From Sphingobium sp. EM0848 (GTDB lineage: Bacteria > Pseudomonadota > Alphaproteobacteria > Sphingomonadales > Sphingomonadaceae), in assembly GCF_013375555.1 (NCBI RefSeq), contig NZ_JABXWB010000003.1, positions 1 through 64,000 on the forward strand: a stretch of DNA of 64,000 nt. The letters run 5' to 3'. The notes beneath the pieces are model-generated. The model did not search any database. It saw nothing but the letters and a program-made list of their open reading frames with translations, and was not told where the DNA came from. Below, in pieces: positions 9,171 through 17,695 of the stretch; position 1 is the stretch's first letter; each line of letters begins with the position of its first letter. A program made the translations under genes and the position numbers.

Positions 9171-9367
9171 GGGGCCGCGGTGAGAAGATCTTGTAGGACT
9201 ATCGATGGTTTCTAGCGCAGCAGTGAGAACGAAGTGGCCCCGCATGACGAACGCCAAGCAGCCAACGCCCACCACGCCCGTTTCGTTCGCGTAACCTTGT
9301 GTTCGCCGGAATAAATCCAAGACGGCCAATTGCGCGCGCACTGCACAGCGAGGCGAGCGAAGTACCT

Positions 9368-9395
9368 CTTGAAAGCGGTGGATGACCTCCTAAAT
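9368..9395 (+). promoter_or_regulatory. Candidate heat-shock sigma factor promoter for hsp20
   Basis: CTTGAAA at 9368-9374 and CCTCCTAAAT at 9386-9395, separated by 11 bases, resemble the RpoH pattern (CTTGAAA ... CCYTATNT), with a slightly short spacer. It lies about 100 bp before the hsp20 start, leaving room for the structured leader. Confidence 0.4.
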
Positions 9396-9399
9396 TCTT

Positions 9400-9497
9400 A
9401 GCCGCCGGATGCCGAACCGGGTCCGGTGGGACACATGAGAGCGCCGGCTCTCTCCGGCGTCGCTCATGCCCAGATCGCTTCGTAGGAGGATTTGGAA
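9400..9497 (+). promoter_or_regulatory. ROSE-like RNA thermometer in the hsp20 leader
   Basis: The last hairpin before the start codon pairs TCGCT (9475-9479, the conserved U[U/C]GCU of ROSE elements) with the AGGAGGA Shine-Dalgarno at 9484-9490 across a TTCGT turn. Upstream, GAGCGCCGG and CCGGCGTCGCTC (about 9438-9464) form a second long hairpin, and AACCGGGTCCGGT a third. ROSE elements block translation of small heat-shock genes at low temperature and melt when heated; they are common before alphaproteobacterial hsp20 genes. Confidence 0.65.
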
Positions 9498-9968
9498 ATG
9501 AGAAATAACTTCGACTTCACGCCCTATCGGCGTTCGACCGTGGGCTTTGATCGACTCTTCAACCTGCTTGAAGCAGGTGCGCGGGAGGACGAAGGTTACC
9601 CACCCTTTGACATCCTCAAGGATGGCGAGGACAGTTATCGCATCACGCTGGCGGTCGCTGGCTTCCGCCCCAACGACATTGAGGTGGTGGCACAGCAGAA
9701 TTTGCTCACCGTCACCGGCAGGCATGCCGAAGACGACGGCAAGGGCGAGTATCTCCATCGCGGGGTCGCCATGCGCCCATTTGAGCGACGCTTCCAGCTT
9801 GCCGACTTCATCGAAGCAGGAGAAGTCAGCTTCGAGAACGGCTTGCTCAGCATCGCGCTCAAGCGCGTCGTGCCTGAGGCGATGAAGCCACGCCGGATCG
9901 CGATCAGCCCTGGCGTGGCCGCTAGTGATCGCATTGGCGGAGGCGATACAGTCGGCGCGGCTGCCTAA
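9498..9968 (+). CDS. Small heat-shock protein Hsp20 (alpha-crystallin/IbpA type)
   Basis: An ATP-independent holdase chaperone that binds unfolding proteins in the cytoplasm. The product is about 156 aa from ATG 9498, which has AGGAGGA at the right distance; the TTG six bases earlier is less likely. N-terminal YRRSTVGFDRLFNLLE precedes the alpha-crystallin domain (PFDILKDGEDSYRITLAVAG, RHAEDDGKGEYLHRG), and FENGLLSIALKR carries the C-terminal beta strand. Residues after PEAMKPRRIAI give an IxI-type tail. It is preceded by a ROSE-like leader and followed by a truncated second hsp20. Confidence 0.9.
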   Translation: MRNNFDFTPYRRSTVGFDRLFNLLEAGAREDEGYPPFDILKDGEDSYRITLAVAGFRPNDIEVVAQQNLLTVTGRHAEDDGKGEYLHRGVAMRPFERRFQLADFIEAGEVSFENGLLSIALKRVVPEAMKPRRIAISPGVAASDRIGGGDTVGAAA

Positions 9969-10062
9969 CCCACGTCCCACCCGGCCTGCCGGCACCGCCG
10001 CCTGCAACCCAGCGGGCGGCGCCCGGCAGGTTCTGCCCATCTTCAAAGAAAGGAGATTACCT

Positions 10063-10290
10063 GTGGCCATTCGTGACTTCATTCCTTGGAACCGGCAGGA
10101 AAACCGGCTTCCCGTCCCGGTCAGCGCTGAGCGCGACCGCGACAATGACACCCACCCGCTGCTCTCGCTCCACCGCGACGTGAACCGGTTGTTCGACGAC
10201 GTCTTTCGCGGTTTCGGTGTGCCGTCGCTTGCCGGGTTCGACCGCGGTCTGTCGTGGCCGAACCTCGAACTGGCTGAGACCGATAAGGAT
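10063..10290 (+). pseudogene. N-terminal fragment of a second Hsp20
   Basis: A GTG start at 10063 with AAAGGAGA about seven bases upstream encodes AIRDFIPWNRQENRLPVPVS, then LHRDVNRLFDDVFRGFG and LELAETDKD, the N-terminus of the other common alphaproteobacterial Hsp20. The alpha-crystallin domain is missing: the sequence switches to unrelated DNA at about 10290. The product, if made, would lack chaperone function. Confidence 0.75.
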
Positions 10291-10302
10291 ACGCCTACAG
10301 TC

Positions 10303-10480
10303 GGATCTTCAAACAGCCGCCCGCAGAAGCCGACATGCGGCGGCATTTCAATGTGACCGCCCCTCTGTTCACCAGGCGGTACTTACGCTCGGAAAAGCCG
10401 GCCTCATCAAGCGCGAACCCGGCTCCGCTAGAAGCATTCAACTCATCCTCCCTCCAGAGGACCTGCCCATCTTGCGATGA
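10303..10480 (+). pseudogene. Fragment of a LexA-like winged-helix regulator
   Basis: Two frames together read MRRHFNVTAP and SVHQAVLTLGKAGLIKREPG followed by SARSIQLILPPEDLPIL. This is a winged-helix DNA-binding segment like the small LexA-type regulators of Alphaproteobacteria. A single missing base after the TAP codons breaks the frame. It begins directly at the junction with the truncated hsp20, so a deletion probably joined the two. Confidence 0.5.
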
Positions 10481-10649
10481 GCCAAACCGTCATAATTTCT
10501 GTGGCGCGACGCCGGCGGGCTTACCTGTAAAAACTCAGTGCACGAGTGCCCAGGATGGCGGCTCGCGGCCATCTTATCGCACCTGCCACTGGGAATGGGG
10601 CTTTCCGCACCTCAGGCGACCCGCCGATCGAGTCCGTCCACTCACGGCA

Positions 10650-10774
10650 TGTCCATAATCAGCCTCGATGAGCGCAATGCCGAGCTTTTCGCCCAGTGGC
10701 GGATGCCTCCCTGTCGCCAGCATCGCCCGGACCTGACCGAGGCCATCAAGGGCCCGTGCTGCATCTTTGAACAT
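10650..10774 (-). pseudogene. N-terminal fragment of a PaaI-type thioesterase
   Basis: From ATG 10774 the minus strand encodes ALDGLGQVRAMLATGRHPPL and GEKLGIALIEADYGHAV. This is the N-terminus of hotdog-fold PaaI thioesterases (GLEQLRAMLxGxRPPIGETLxF...). The HGG active-site half is missing, replaced by unrelated sequence at about 10645. Nothing else could be recognised from 10481 to 10640. Confidence 0.5.
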
Positions 10775-10798
10775 GATGTTGGCTCTGAAGAAAGAGTG

Positions 10799-12256
10799 TC
10801 AGACGTCTCCGGGGATGACTTGCGGTTCCCAGCCGCCGCCCAGCGCGCGGAAGGATGCGATCGCGCCTCGGGTTGCTGCGGCGCGCGCCTGGATCGCCCC
10901 ATCGCGGGTTTCAAGTAGGCGCCGGTCGGCATCGAGCACCTCGATCAGGCTCGCAACCCCGCCCTTGTAGGCGGCCATGGAGGCGTCTCGCGCACGCGAT
11001 AGCGAAGCCTCACCCTGTAGGAGCGACGTCGCGCGTGCTTCTTGCTGCACCAACGTCGAGAAGGCGTCTTCGACATCTTGCGAGGCGCGCAGCACCGTCA
11101 GGCGATAGGCCGCCAGAGCTTCCGCATTGCGCCCCTTGGCAGCCTTGATTTCAGCATCAACCCGGCCGAAGTCGAACAGGCGCCAACGCAGACCGAGTAT
11201 CCCGTTGGCTTGGGCCGCATTGCCCGTAAAAAGGCCTCCGGCAGCCGTTGTTGCCGTTCCCAGCAGGCCGCTGAACGAAAATTTCGGATAATATTCGGCA
11301 ATCGCTACACCGATCCGGGCATTGGATGCGGCAAGGGTCCGCTCTGCCGCGATGACGTCAGGGCGACGGCGCAGCAAGGCGGCCGGTCCCCCTGCAGTCG
11401 AGATCGCCGGCGGCGCGGGGATCGGCGCTTGCGGAGCCAACTCCACCCGCGTGGTGCCGGGCTGAACGCTAATCAGCACGTCGAGTGCATTCATCGCCAT
11501 GTCGAGTTCGTTTTGTAGCGCCGGCACGGAAGCACGGACCTGCGCCAGCGCGCCTTCCGCCTGCCTGAGTTGCAATTCTGCGGCCACGCCTTTTCGATAT
11601 TGAAGCGACACGAGGTCGACGAGGCGCTGCTGGGTGTCGAGTTGCGAACGGGCGACATCGAGACGGGCCTGCAACATTCGGATGGCAACGTAGGTATCGG
11701 CGATCTGCGCCGCGACTGCGAGTCGCGCCGCAACCGCCCCAGCCCCCGATGCCTGCCAATCGGCGCGCGCAGCGTCACGTCCAGCATCGCGGCCGCCGAA
11801 TAGGTCGAGTTCCCAACTGGCGCCGAGGTTCAGCTCATAGGTTTCGGTCGACCGCTCGAACTGCGGAAAGGCGCTGCCGATCCGGCCGATCGGGGTTTCC
11901 GTCGATTGATAGACCTCCCCCATCTGCCCACTAACCTGCCCCGACGGCAGCAGCGCGGCGTTGGCACCCTTAAGCGCCGCGCGCGCCTGAACGACACGGG
12001 CGCTCGCCTGCTGCAGATCGAGATTTTGCGCCAACCCCCGCTCGACGAGGCTGGTAAGCATTGGGTCGTTGAACGAGCGCCACCAGGATATCAGATCGGC
12101 TGCTTCCGCCGAAGAGCTTCGCGCTTCCACCGCCGCCCCTGCATGGAAAGCTGGAGGCAACGACGATATAGGGGGCGCATACTCCGGGCCCACGGCACAG
12201 CCTGCGAGCAAAAGAGGCACCCCAAGGGTAGACATGATCAAAGGCAAGGGCCGCAT
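10799..12256 (-). CDS. RND efflux outer-membrane lipoprotein (NodT/OprM type)
   Basis: The outer-membrane channel of a tripartite efflux pump, 485 aa as usual. The N-terminus MRPLPLIMSTLGVPLLLAGC ends in the lipobox LAGC, followed by AVGPEYAPP, typical of this lipoprotein family. The body contains the repeated coiled-coil halves (QNLDLQQASARVVQARAAL and the ARAASMAAYKGG-like SRARDASMAAYKGGVAS). It is transcribed divergently from the TetR gene, with a candidate operator (12288-12310) about 30 bp upstream of its start. The matching adaptor and pump lie on the other side of tetR, so all parts of the pump are present. Confidence 0.9.
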   Translation of the reverse strand: MRPLPLIMSTLGVPLLLAGCAVGPEYAPPISSLPPAFHAGAAVEARSSSAEAADLISWWRSFNDPMLTSLVERGLAQNLDLQQASARVVQARAALKGANAALLPSGQVSGQMGEVYQSTETPIGRIGSAFPQFERSTETYELNLGASWELDLFGGRDAGRDAARADWQASGAGAVAARLAVAAQIADTYVAIRMLQARLDVARSQLDTQQRLVDLVSLQYRKGVAAELQLRQAEGALAQVRASVPALQNELDMAMNALDVLISVQPGTTRVELAPQAPIPAPPAISTAGGPAALLRRRPDVIAAERTLAASNARIGVAIAEYYPKFSFSGLLGTATTAAGGLFTGNAAQANGILGLRWRLFDFGRVDAEIKAAKGRNAEALAAYRLTVLRASQDVEDAFSTLVQQEARATSLLQGEASLSRARDASMAAYKGGVASLIEVLDADRRLLETRDGAIQARAAATRGAIASFRALGGGWEPQVIPGDV

Positions 12257-12287
12257 CTTTATCCTCGAGGGTCATTGAAGGATAATA

Positions 12288-12310
12288 TGACTAATAAGTA
12301 GTTTGGTCAC
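12288..12310 (+). promoter_or_regulatory. Candidate TetR operator, copy 1
   Basis: A 23-bp sequence, TGACTAATA at 12288-12296 to GGTCAC at 12305-12310, in the gap between the outer-membrane factor and tetR. The same 23-bp layout occurs, inverted, at 12972-12994 before the adaptor gene, with 18 of 23 positions identical. Occurrence in both gaps flanking tetR makes a binding site for this regulator the simplest explanation. Confidence 0.6.
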
Positions 12311-12348
12311 TTGTTGTCAATGGCGGCAGTCGGAACTATGGTCGAAGG

Positions 12349-12963
12349 ATGACCAATGCCAATTTGAATGCCCCGACGCGCGGCCCCGCCGAACATGCCG
12401 TGCGAGACCAGATTATCGCGGCGGCGCAAGAATGTTTTGCACGCTACGGCTATGGCAAGACGACTGTTTCCGACCTTGCCAAGGAGATCGGCTTCTCCAA
12501 GGCCTATATCTATCGGTTCTTCGAGTCGAAGCAGGAAATCGGCGAAGCGATCTGCAGCTCACGTCTGGAGCGAATCATATCCGAGGCGCGCGCAACAATC
12601 GACGAAGGAGGCAGCGCCACGGAACGATTTCGCCGCATGTTCAAGAGCCTGACGACACTCAGCGTCGAACTCTTTTTTCATGATCGGAAGATCTACGACA
12701 TCACGGCTCATTCGGCCGCCGAGCAATGGGGCTCTTCCATCGCGTACAAGGAGACGCTCAGGGCGATGATCCTGGAAATTGTCAAAAGTGGGCGGGAAAG
12801 CGGCGAGTTCGAGCGCAAGACGCCGATCGACGAGACCTGTCGCGCGATATTCTACGCCATGATGCCATTCGTCGACCCGCTTCACCTTGAGCGCAACCTA
12901 GACCTGCTTCCCGATGCTCAGACCGAGGTCGCTAGCCTGATCCTGCGTAGCCTCGCCCCCTAA
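12349..12963 (+). CDS. TetR-family regulator of the RND efflux operon
   Basis: A 204-aa regulator. Residues 20-70 form the TetR helix-turn-helix (AVRDQIIAAAQECFARYGYG, then TTVSDLAKEIGFSKAYIYRF), and the rest is a helical ligand-binding domain. It lies between the divergent outer-membrane factor gene and the adaptor/pump genes, and two copies of one palindromic sequence flank it. It therefore most likely represses both arms of the pump and releases on binding a pump substrate. The ligand is not predictable. The ATG is preceded closely by GAAGG. Confidence 0.85.
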   Translation: MTNANLNAPTRGPAEHAVRDQIIAAAQECFARYGYGKTTVSDLAKEIGFSKAYIYRFFESKQEIGEAICSSRLERIISEARATIDEGGSATERFRRMFKSLTTLSVELFFHDRKIYDITAHSAAEQWGSSIAYKETLRAMILEIVKSGRESGEFERKTPIDETCRAIFYAMMPFVDPLHLERNLDLLPDAQTEVASLILRSLAP

Positions 12964-12971
12964 ACGAGACT

Positions 12972-12994
12972 GTGACCTATTGACATATTAGTCA
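12972..12994 (-). promoter_or_regulatory. Candidate TetR operator, copy 2
   Basis: On the minus strand it reads TGACTAATA, then ATAGGTCAC at the far end, the same 23-bp layout as the site at 12288-12310. TGTGAC and GTCACA at its edges also form an inverted repeat. It ends 11 bp before the ATG of the adaptor gene, a position where a repressor would block transcription. Confidence 0.6.
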
Positions 12995-13005
12995 CAAGGC
13001 AACAC

Positions 13006-14106
13006 ATGATCCTTCAAAGTTTGGAGGATCCAGCCTTGTCGATTCGATTTATCGGAGCGGGATTATCCGCCCTTGCATTCTCGCTTCCTTTGGCAGCCTG
13101 CCATCAGGCAGAGGCGGACCCGCGTACGGAGTCGCCGCTCGTCCGGGTTATGCAGCCTGCGGCCGAAGGGGAAGTGAACCGGGAATTTACCGGTGTGGTC
13201 GCCGCGCAGGTTAAGAGCGATCTTGGTTTCAGAGTCGGAGGCAAGGTTATCGAGCGCCTCGTCAACGCGGGTGATATAGTCCGACGGGGTCAGCCTTTGA
13301 TGCGAATCGATCAGACGGACCTGGCACTCGCCACACGCGCCACGCTCGGTACCGTCGACGCGGCGCGCGCGCGCGCGCGGCAGACGGCTGCGGACGAAAG
13401 GCGGTTCCGCGATCTGGTTGGCGCGGGCGCGGTATCGGCGTCTGCCTATGATCAGGCGATGGCTGCGGCTGACTCGGCCCGCGCCCAGTTGTCAGCGGCC
13501 GAGGCACAGGCGCGTGTGGCTCGCAATGAAGCAAATTACAGTGTCCTCGTGGCGGATGCCGACGGGACGGTCGTCGAAACTTTGGCCGAGCCGGGGCAAG
13601 TGGTGAGCGCGGGCCAGATTGTCGTGCGTGTGGCCCGATCAGGCCCGCGCGAGGCGCTGGTGCAACTGCCCGAGACGCTGCGTCCCGCCATCGGATCGGC
13701 CGCGCAGGCGCGCACCTACGAGGGTGCAAGCGGAACCGCCACCCTGAGACAGTTGTCCGATGCCGCCAACCCCGAATCCCGGACTTTCGAGGCGCGCTAT
13801 GTCCTGAGCGGCACCCCCGCCCGCGCGCCGTTGGGATCGACTGTCACGGTGATGTTGGCGCTGCCCGGCGATGTCCGCGCAACCCAGGTGCCGCTCGGCG
13901 CGATCCGCGATGTCGGCAAGGGCCCGGGTGTGTGGGTCATTCGTAAGGGATCACAACCGACCGTGACATGGCGTCCGGTACGTATCGTATCCCTTGGCCA
14001 AGAAAGCGCGACACTCGCTGCCGGGCTGAACTCTGGTGATCGCTTCGTGGCCATGGGTGCACACATGCTGCACGAAGGTCAGCAAGTCCGGGTGTCGGCA
14101 CAATGA
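13006..14106 (+). CDS. RND efflux periplasmic adaptor (membrane fusion protein)
   Basis: Links pump and outer-membrane channel; 366 aa, normal for the family. A hydrophobic leader ends in LPLAAC, a lipobox, so it is probably a lipoprotein anchored in the inner membrane. Then come the lipoyl halves (SDLGFRVGGKVIERLVNAGD and ADGTVVETLAEPGQVVSAGQ) around a coiled-coil hairpin rich in Ala/Arg, then beta-barrel and membrane-proximal domains. The ATG at 13006 is the longest start. A TTG at 13036 (reading SIRFIGAG) has GGAGG eight bases upstream and gives a cleaner signal peptide, so it may be the true start. The stop overlaps the pump gene by ATGA. Confidence 0.9.
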   Translation: MILQSLEDPALSIRFIGAGLSALAFSLPLAACHQAEADPRTESPLVRVMQPAAEGEVNREFTGVVAAQVKSDLGFRVGGKVIERLVNAGDIVRRGQPLMRIDQTDLALATRATLGTVDAARARARQTAADERRFRDLVGAGAVSASAYDQAMAAADSARAQLSAAEAQARVARNEANYSVLVADADGTVVETLAEPGQVVSAGQIVVRVARSGPREALVQLPETLRPAIGSAAQARTYEGASGTATLRQLSDAANPESRTFEARYVLSGTPARAPLGSTVTVMLALPGDVRATQVPLGAIRDVGKGPGVWVIRKGSQPTVTWRPVRIVSLGQESATLAAGLNSGDRFVAMGAHMLHEGQQVRVSAQ

Positions 14107-17100
14107 GTGGCGGTTCGGAAACACCCGGACCGTTCAACTTGTCCGCCCTTGCCGTTCGAGAACGGTCTGTCACCCTGTTCTTGCTGATCGCGATCATCCT
14201 CGCGGGCATCTTCGCCTTCCTGAAGCTAGGCCGCGCCGAGGATCCCAGTTTCACCATCAAGGTCATGACGGTGGTTACCGCCTGGCCGGGCGCAACCGCG
14301 CAGGAGATGCAGGATCAGGTCGCAGAGCCGCTCGAAAAGCGTCTTCAGGAACTGCGCTGGTACGATCGCAGCGAAACCTTCACGCGGCCGGGCCTCGCCT
14401 TCACCACCGTGACGTTGCGCGATCGGACGCCGCCCAAGGAAGTGCCGGAGCAATTCTACCAGGCACGCAAGAAGATGTCGGACGAGGCGCTAAAGCTACC
14501 GCGCGGCGTCGTCGGTCCTTTCGTCGATGATGAATATGGCGACGTCAGCTTCGCCCTCTATGCCTTGAAGGCCAAGGGCGAGCCTCAGCGCAACCTAGCT
14601 CGGGATGCCGAACGACTGCGCCAGCGGCTGCTCCATGTGCCGGGCGTCAACAAGATCAAGATCGTGGGCGAACGGCCCGAGCGTATCTATGTGGAATTTG
14701 CCCAGGAGCGGCTCGCTACGCTCGGCATCTCGCCACGTGCCATCTTCGATGCGCTCGCCAAGCAGAATCTCATCACGCCCGCCGGGTCGATCGAAACGAA
14801 AGGCCAGCAGGTCGTCGTCCGCCTCGATGGCGCCTTCGACGATCTGTCCACGATTCGCGACCTGCCGATCGCGATGAATGGCAATACGATCCGCTTGTCG
14901 GAAATCGCGAACGTTGAGCGCGGTTACGAGGATCCCGCGTCCTTCCTGATCCGCAGCGAGGGTGAGCCGGCACTGCTGCTGAGCGTCGTGATGCGTGATG
15001 GGTGGAACGGCCTCGATCTCGGTAAGGCGCTCAATGCCGAGATCGACAAGGTCCGGGCAGAACTGCCGCTCGGAATGACGCTTACGGCCGTCACTGACCA
15101 ATCGGTGAACATCAGCGAGGCCGTCGACCAGTTCATGCACACCTTCATGGAAGCGCTCGCGATTGTGATGATCGTCAGCCTCATCAGCTTGGGATGGCGC
15201 GTGGGCATCGTCGTGGCCGCAGCCGTTCCGCTCACGCTGGCGGTCACTCTGGTCATCATGTGGGCAACGGACCGCGTGCTGGATCGCATCACGCTTGGCG
15301 CCCTGATCCTCGCCCTCGGGCTGCTGGTCGACGACGCCATCATCGCCATCGAGATGATGGTGGTGAAAATGGAGGAGGGCTATGATCGCATCCGCGCGTC
15401 GGCCTATGCCTGGAGCCATACGGCAGCCCCCATGCTGGCCGGCACCCTTGTCACCGTCATTGGCCTGATGCCGGTCGGCTTCGCGCAATCGACCGCCGGC
15501 GAATATGCCGGCAACATCTTCTGGGTGGTCGGCTTCGCGCTGATCGCGTCCTGGTTCGTCGCTGTGATCTTCACCCCCTATATGGGCGTCAAGATGCTGC
15601 CCATGATTAAGCCCGTCGAAGGTGGTCATGAAGCCATCTACCAGACACCGCGTTACGAAAAGGTCCGTGGAATCATCGGCTGGGCGGTACAGCGCAAGAA
15701 GTTGGTCGTGCTGACGACAGTGGGCGCGTTCCTGATCGCTGGTGTCGGCATAGGGGCGGTGAAGAAGCAGTTCTTTCCCACGTCCGATCGGCCCGAGCTG
15801 CTGGTCGAGGTGCAGATGCCCAAGGGCACGGCCATCGTGAACACCAGCGAGTCCGCCCGACAGGTGGAAGACTGGCTCCGTAAGCAACCCGAGGCGAAAA
15901 TCGTCACCGCCTATATCGGCCAAGGCGCCCCCCGCTTCTTCATGGCCCTGTCGCCCGAACTACCCGATCCCTCCTTCGCCAAGATCGTCGTGCGCACCGA
16001 CAAGGAAGAAGATCGCGACGCCCTTAAACAGCGTCTGCGGCAGGCCGTGGCCGACGGTCTCGCGCCGGCGGCACGCGTGCGGGCGACGCAGCTGGTCTTC
16101 GGACCGCCCTCGCCCTTCCCCGTCGCATTCCGTGTCAGTGGCCCCGATCTCGCGACCGTCCGTAGCATCGCTTTCCGCGTGCATGATCTGATGCAGACCG
16201 ACCCGATGATGCGCACGGTCAATATCGATTGGGGCGAGCGCGCACCGGCACTGCACTTCGTTCTCGACCAGGATCGTCTGCGTGCACTGGGACTGACCTC
16301 GAGCGATGCCGCCGAGCAGTTGCAGTTCCTGCTGACCGGCGTCACCGTCAGCCAGGCACGGGAAGACATCCGTACCGTCGATGTCGTTGCCCGTTCCGCC
16401 GGCAATGACCGGCTCGACCCGGCGCGCATCGGTGATTACACGCTGACGGGCGCCGGCGGCGAGCGCGTGCCGGTCAGTCAGATCGGCAAGCTCGAGGTGC
16501 GGATGGAGGATCCGATCCTCCAACGCCGCGACCGCCTGCCGACCATCACCGTGCGGGGCGACATTGCCGACGGTCTTCAGCCACCCGATGTCTCGACCGC
16601 GATATTCGATAAGCTGCAGCCGATCATCAGGGAGCTGCCGAGCGAATATCATATCGACACGGCGGGCTCGATCGAGGAGGCCAGCAAGGCCAACGCCGCG
16701 CTCGCTCCAATCTTCCCGATCATGATCGTGCTGATGATGATCGTCATCATCCTCCAGGTCCGCAGTCTGTCCGCCATGGGAATCGTACTCTCGACCGCCC
16801 CGCTCGGCCTGATCGGCGTGGTGCCCACCCTGCTGGTGACCGGTCAGCCATTCGGATTCAACGCGATTCTCGGCCTCATCGCATTGGCGGGCATCCTGAT
16901 GCGCAACACGCTCATCCTGATCGGCCAGATCCACGACAATGAACGTGCCGGGCTGTCCCCTTTCGACGCGGTGGTCGAAGCGACGGTCCAGCGCTCCAGG
17001 CCGGTCATCCTGACAGCGTTAGCCGCGGTGCTGGCGTTTGTGCCCCTGATCAGCTCGGTGTTCTGGGGCTCGATGGCGATCACGCTGATCGGCGGCACGC

Positions 17101-17225
17101 TGGGCGGCACCGTTATCACGCTGTTGTTCCTGCCGGCCCTCTATGCGCTCTGGTTCCGCATCAGACCACCTTCGAGCGATGATCAACCCAAAACTCCGTT
17201 CGCCACAACGGCATTGGCCTCCTAG
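14103..17225 (+). CDS. RND-family efflux transporter permease
   Basis: Proton-driven inner-membrane pump of 1040 aa, the usual length, with a dozen membrane segments and two large periplasmic loops. Visible features are the N-terminal ALAVRERSVTLFLLIAIILA, the TM4 segment LGALILALGLLVDDAIIAIE with the conserved Asp pair used for proton relay, and the second-half repeat FNAILGLIALAGILMRNTLI. It overlaps the adaptor by four bases (ATGA at 14103-14106). HAE1/multidrug type is more likely than metal type, because the lipoprotein adaptor and TetR control are typical of multidrug pumps; the substrates are unknown. Confidence 0.92.
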   Translation: MSGGSETPGPFNLSALAVRERSVTLFLLIAIILAGIFAFLKLGRAEDPSFTIKVMTVVTAWPGATAQEMQDQVAEPLEKRLQELRWYDRSETFTRPGLAFTTVTLRDRTPPKEVPEQFYQARKKMSDEALKLPRGVVGPFVDDEYGDVSFALYALKAKGEPQRNLARDAERLRQRLLHVPGVNKIKIVGERPERIYVEFAQERLATLGISPRAIFDALAKQNLITPAGSIETKGQQVVVRLDGAFDDLSTIRDLPIAMNGNTIRLSEIANVERGYEDPASFLIRSEGEPALLLSVVMRDGWNGLDLGKALNAEIDKVRAELPLGMTLTAVTDQSVNISEAVDQFMHTFMEALAIVMIVSLISLGWRVGIVVAAAVPLTLAVTLVIMWATDRVLDRITLGALILALGLLVDDAIIAIEMMVVKMEEGYDRIRASAYAWSHTAAPMLAGTLVTVIGLMPVGFAQSTAGEYAGNIFWVVGFALIASWFVAVIFTPYMGVKMLPMIKPVEGGHEAIYQTPRYEKVRGIIGWAVQRKKLVVLTTVGAFLIAGVGIGAVKKQFFPTSDRPELLVEVQMPKGTAIVNTSESARQVEDWLRKQPEAKIVTAYIGQGAPRFFMALSPELPDPSFAKIVVRTDKEEDRDALKQRLRQAVADGLAPAARVRATQLVFGPPSPFPVAFRVSGPDLATVRSIAFRVHDLMQTDPMMRTVNIDWGERAPALHFVLDQDRLRALGLTSSDAAEQLQFLLTGVTVSQAREDIRTVDVVARSAGNDRLDPARIGDYTLTGAGGERVPVSQIGKLEVRMEDPILQRRDRLPTITVRGDIADGLQPPDVSTAIFDKLQPIIRELPSEYHIDTAGSIEEASKANAALAPIFPIMIVLMMIVIILQVRSLSAMGIVLSTAPLGLIGVVPTLLVTGQPFGFNAILGLIALAGILMRNTLILIGQIHDNERAGLSPFDAVVEATVQRSRPVILTALAAVLAFVPLISSVFWGSMAITLIGGTLGGTVITLLFLPALYALWFRIRPPSSDDQPKTPFATTALAS

Positions 17226-17252
17226 AAGCGCAGAGCTCGGCAAGGGGTTCTG

Positions 17253-17395
17253 TCGGGCGGCGGCGCGATCGTTGCGACCGGATCGGTCGCAAGCACGATC
17301 GGCGTCGCTGGACTGGCGGCCTACACCGCCAACAAGCATGCGATCGCCGGCCTGGTCAAGGTCGCCGCCATCGAACTTGCTGCCGCCAATATTCG
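17253..17395 (+). pseudogene. Internal fragment of a short-chain dehydrogenase
   Basis: The frame starting TCG at 17253 reads SGGGAIVATGSVASTIGVAG followed by LAAYTANKHAIAGLVKVAAI. It includes the SDR catalytic Ser region and the Tyr-x3-Lys pair (YTANK). Both the Rossmann N-terminus and the C-terminus are absent. It is fused at about 17390 to the tail of a thiolase gene in another frame, a recombination scar directly after the efflux operon. Confidence 0.65.
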
Positions 17396-17673
17396 AGCGT
17401 GCTGGCATGTCCATCGACGAGATCGATCTCTACGAGGTGAACGAGGCTTTCGCGCCGGTTCCACTCGCATGGCTGGAGGTGATCAAGGCCGACCCTGCTC
17501 GCCTGAACATTCATGGCGGGTCCATAGCACTTGGTCATCCGCTTGGCTCTTCGGGCACCAAGCTGATGGCGACCCTTGTCCACGCCCTTCGACGCCACGG
17601 CAAGCGCTATGGCCTGCAGACGATGTGCGAGGCAGGCGGCATCGCCAACGCCATGATCATCGAAGCACTTTAA
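17386..17673 (+). pseudogene. C-terminal fragment of an acetyl-CoA acetyltransferase (thiolase)
   Basis: About 95 residues of a thiolase C-terminus: PIFERAGMSIDEIDLYEVNE, then SIALGHPLGSSGTKLMATLV with the catalytic His in GHPLG, and [14 protein letters not shown] with the C-terminal catalytic Cys. The N-terminal half with the nucleophilic Cys is missing, replaced by SDR sequence. It ends 22 bp before the ferredoxin gene and probably belonged to the same catabolic region once. Confidence 0.75.
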
Positions 17674-17695
17674 GGCGCTGGGGGAGAGTCTGGAA

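Noticed and set aside
10063..10356. Complete second Hsp20 gene
   Set aside because: The alpha-crystallin domain is missing; after about 10290 the frame reads unrelated sequence.
14595..15923. Long minus-strand open frame (442 codons) opposite the RND pump
   Set aside because: It has His/Asp-rich antisense composition, no recognisable domain, and lies wholly inside a convincing pump gene; a product of GC-rich codon bias.
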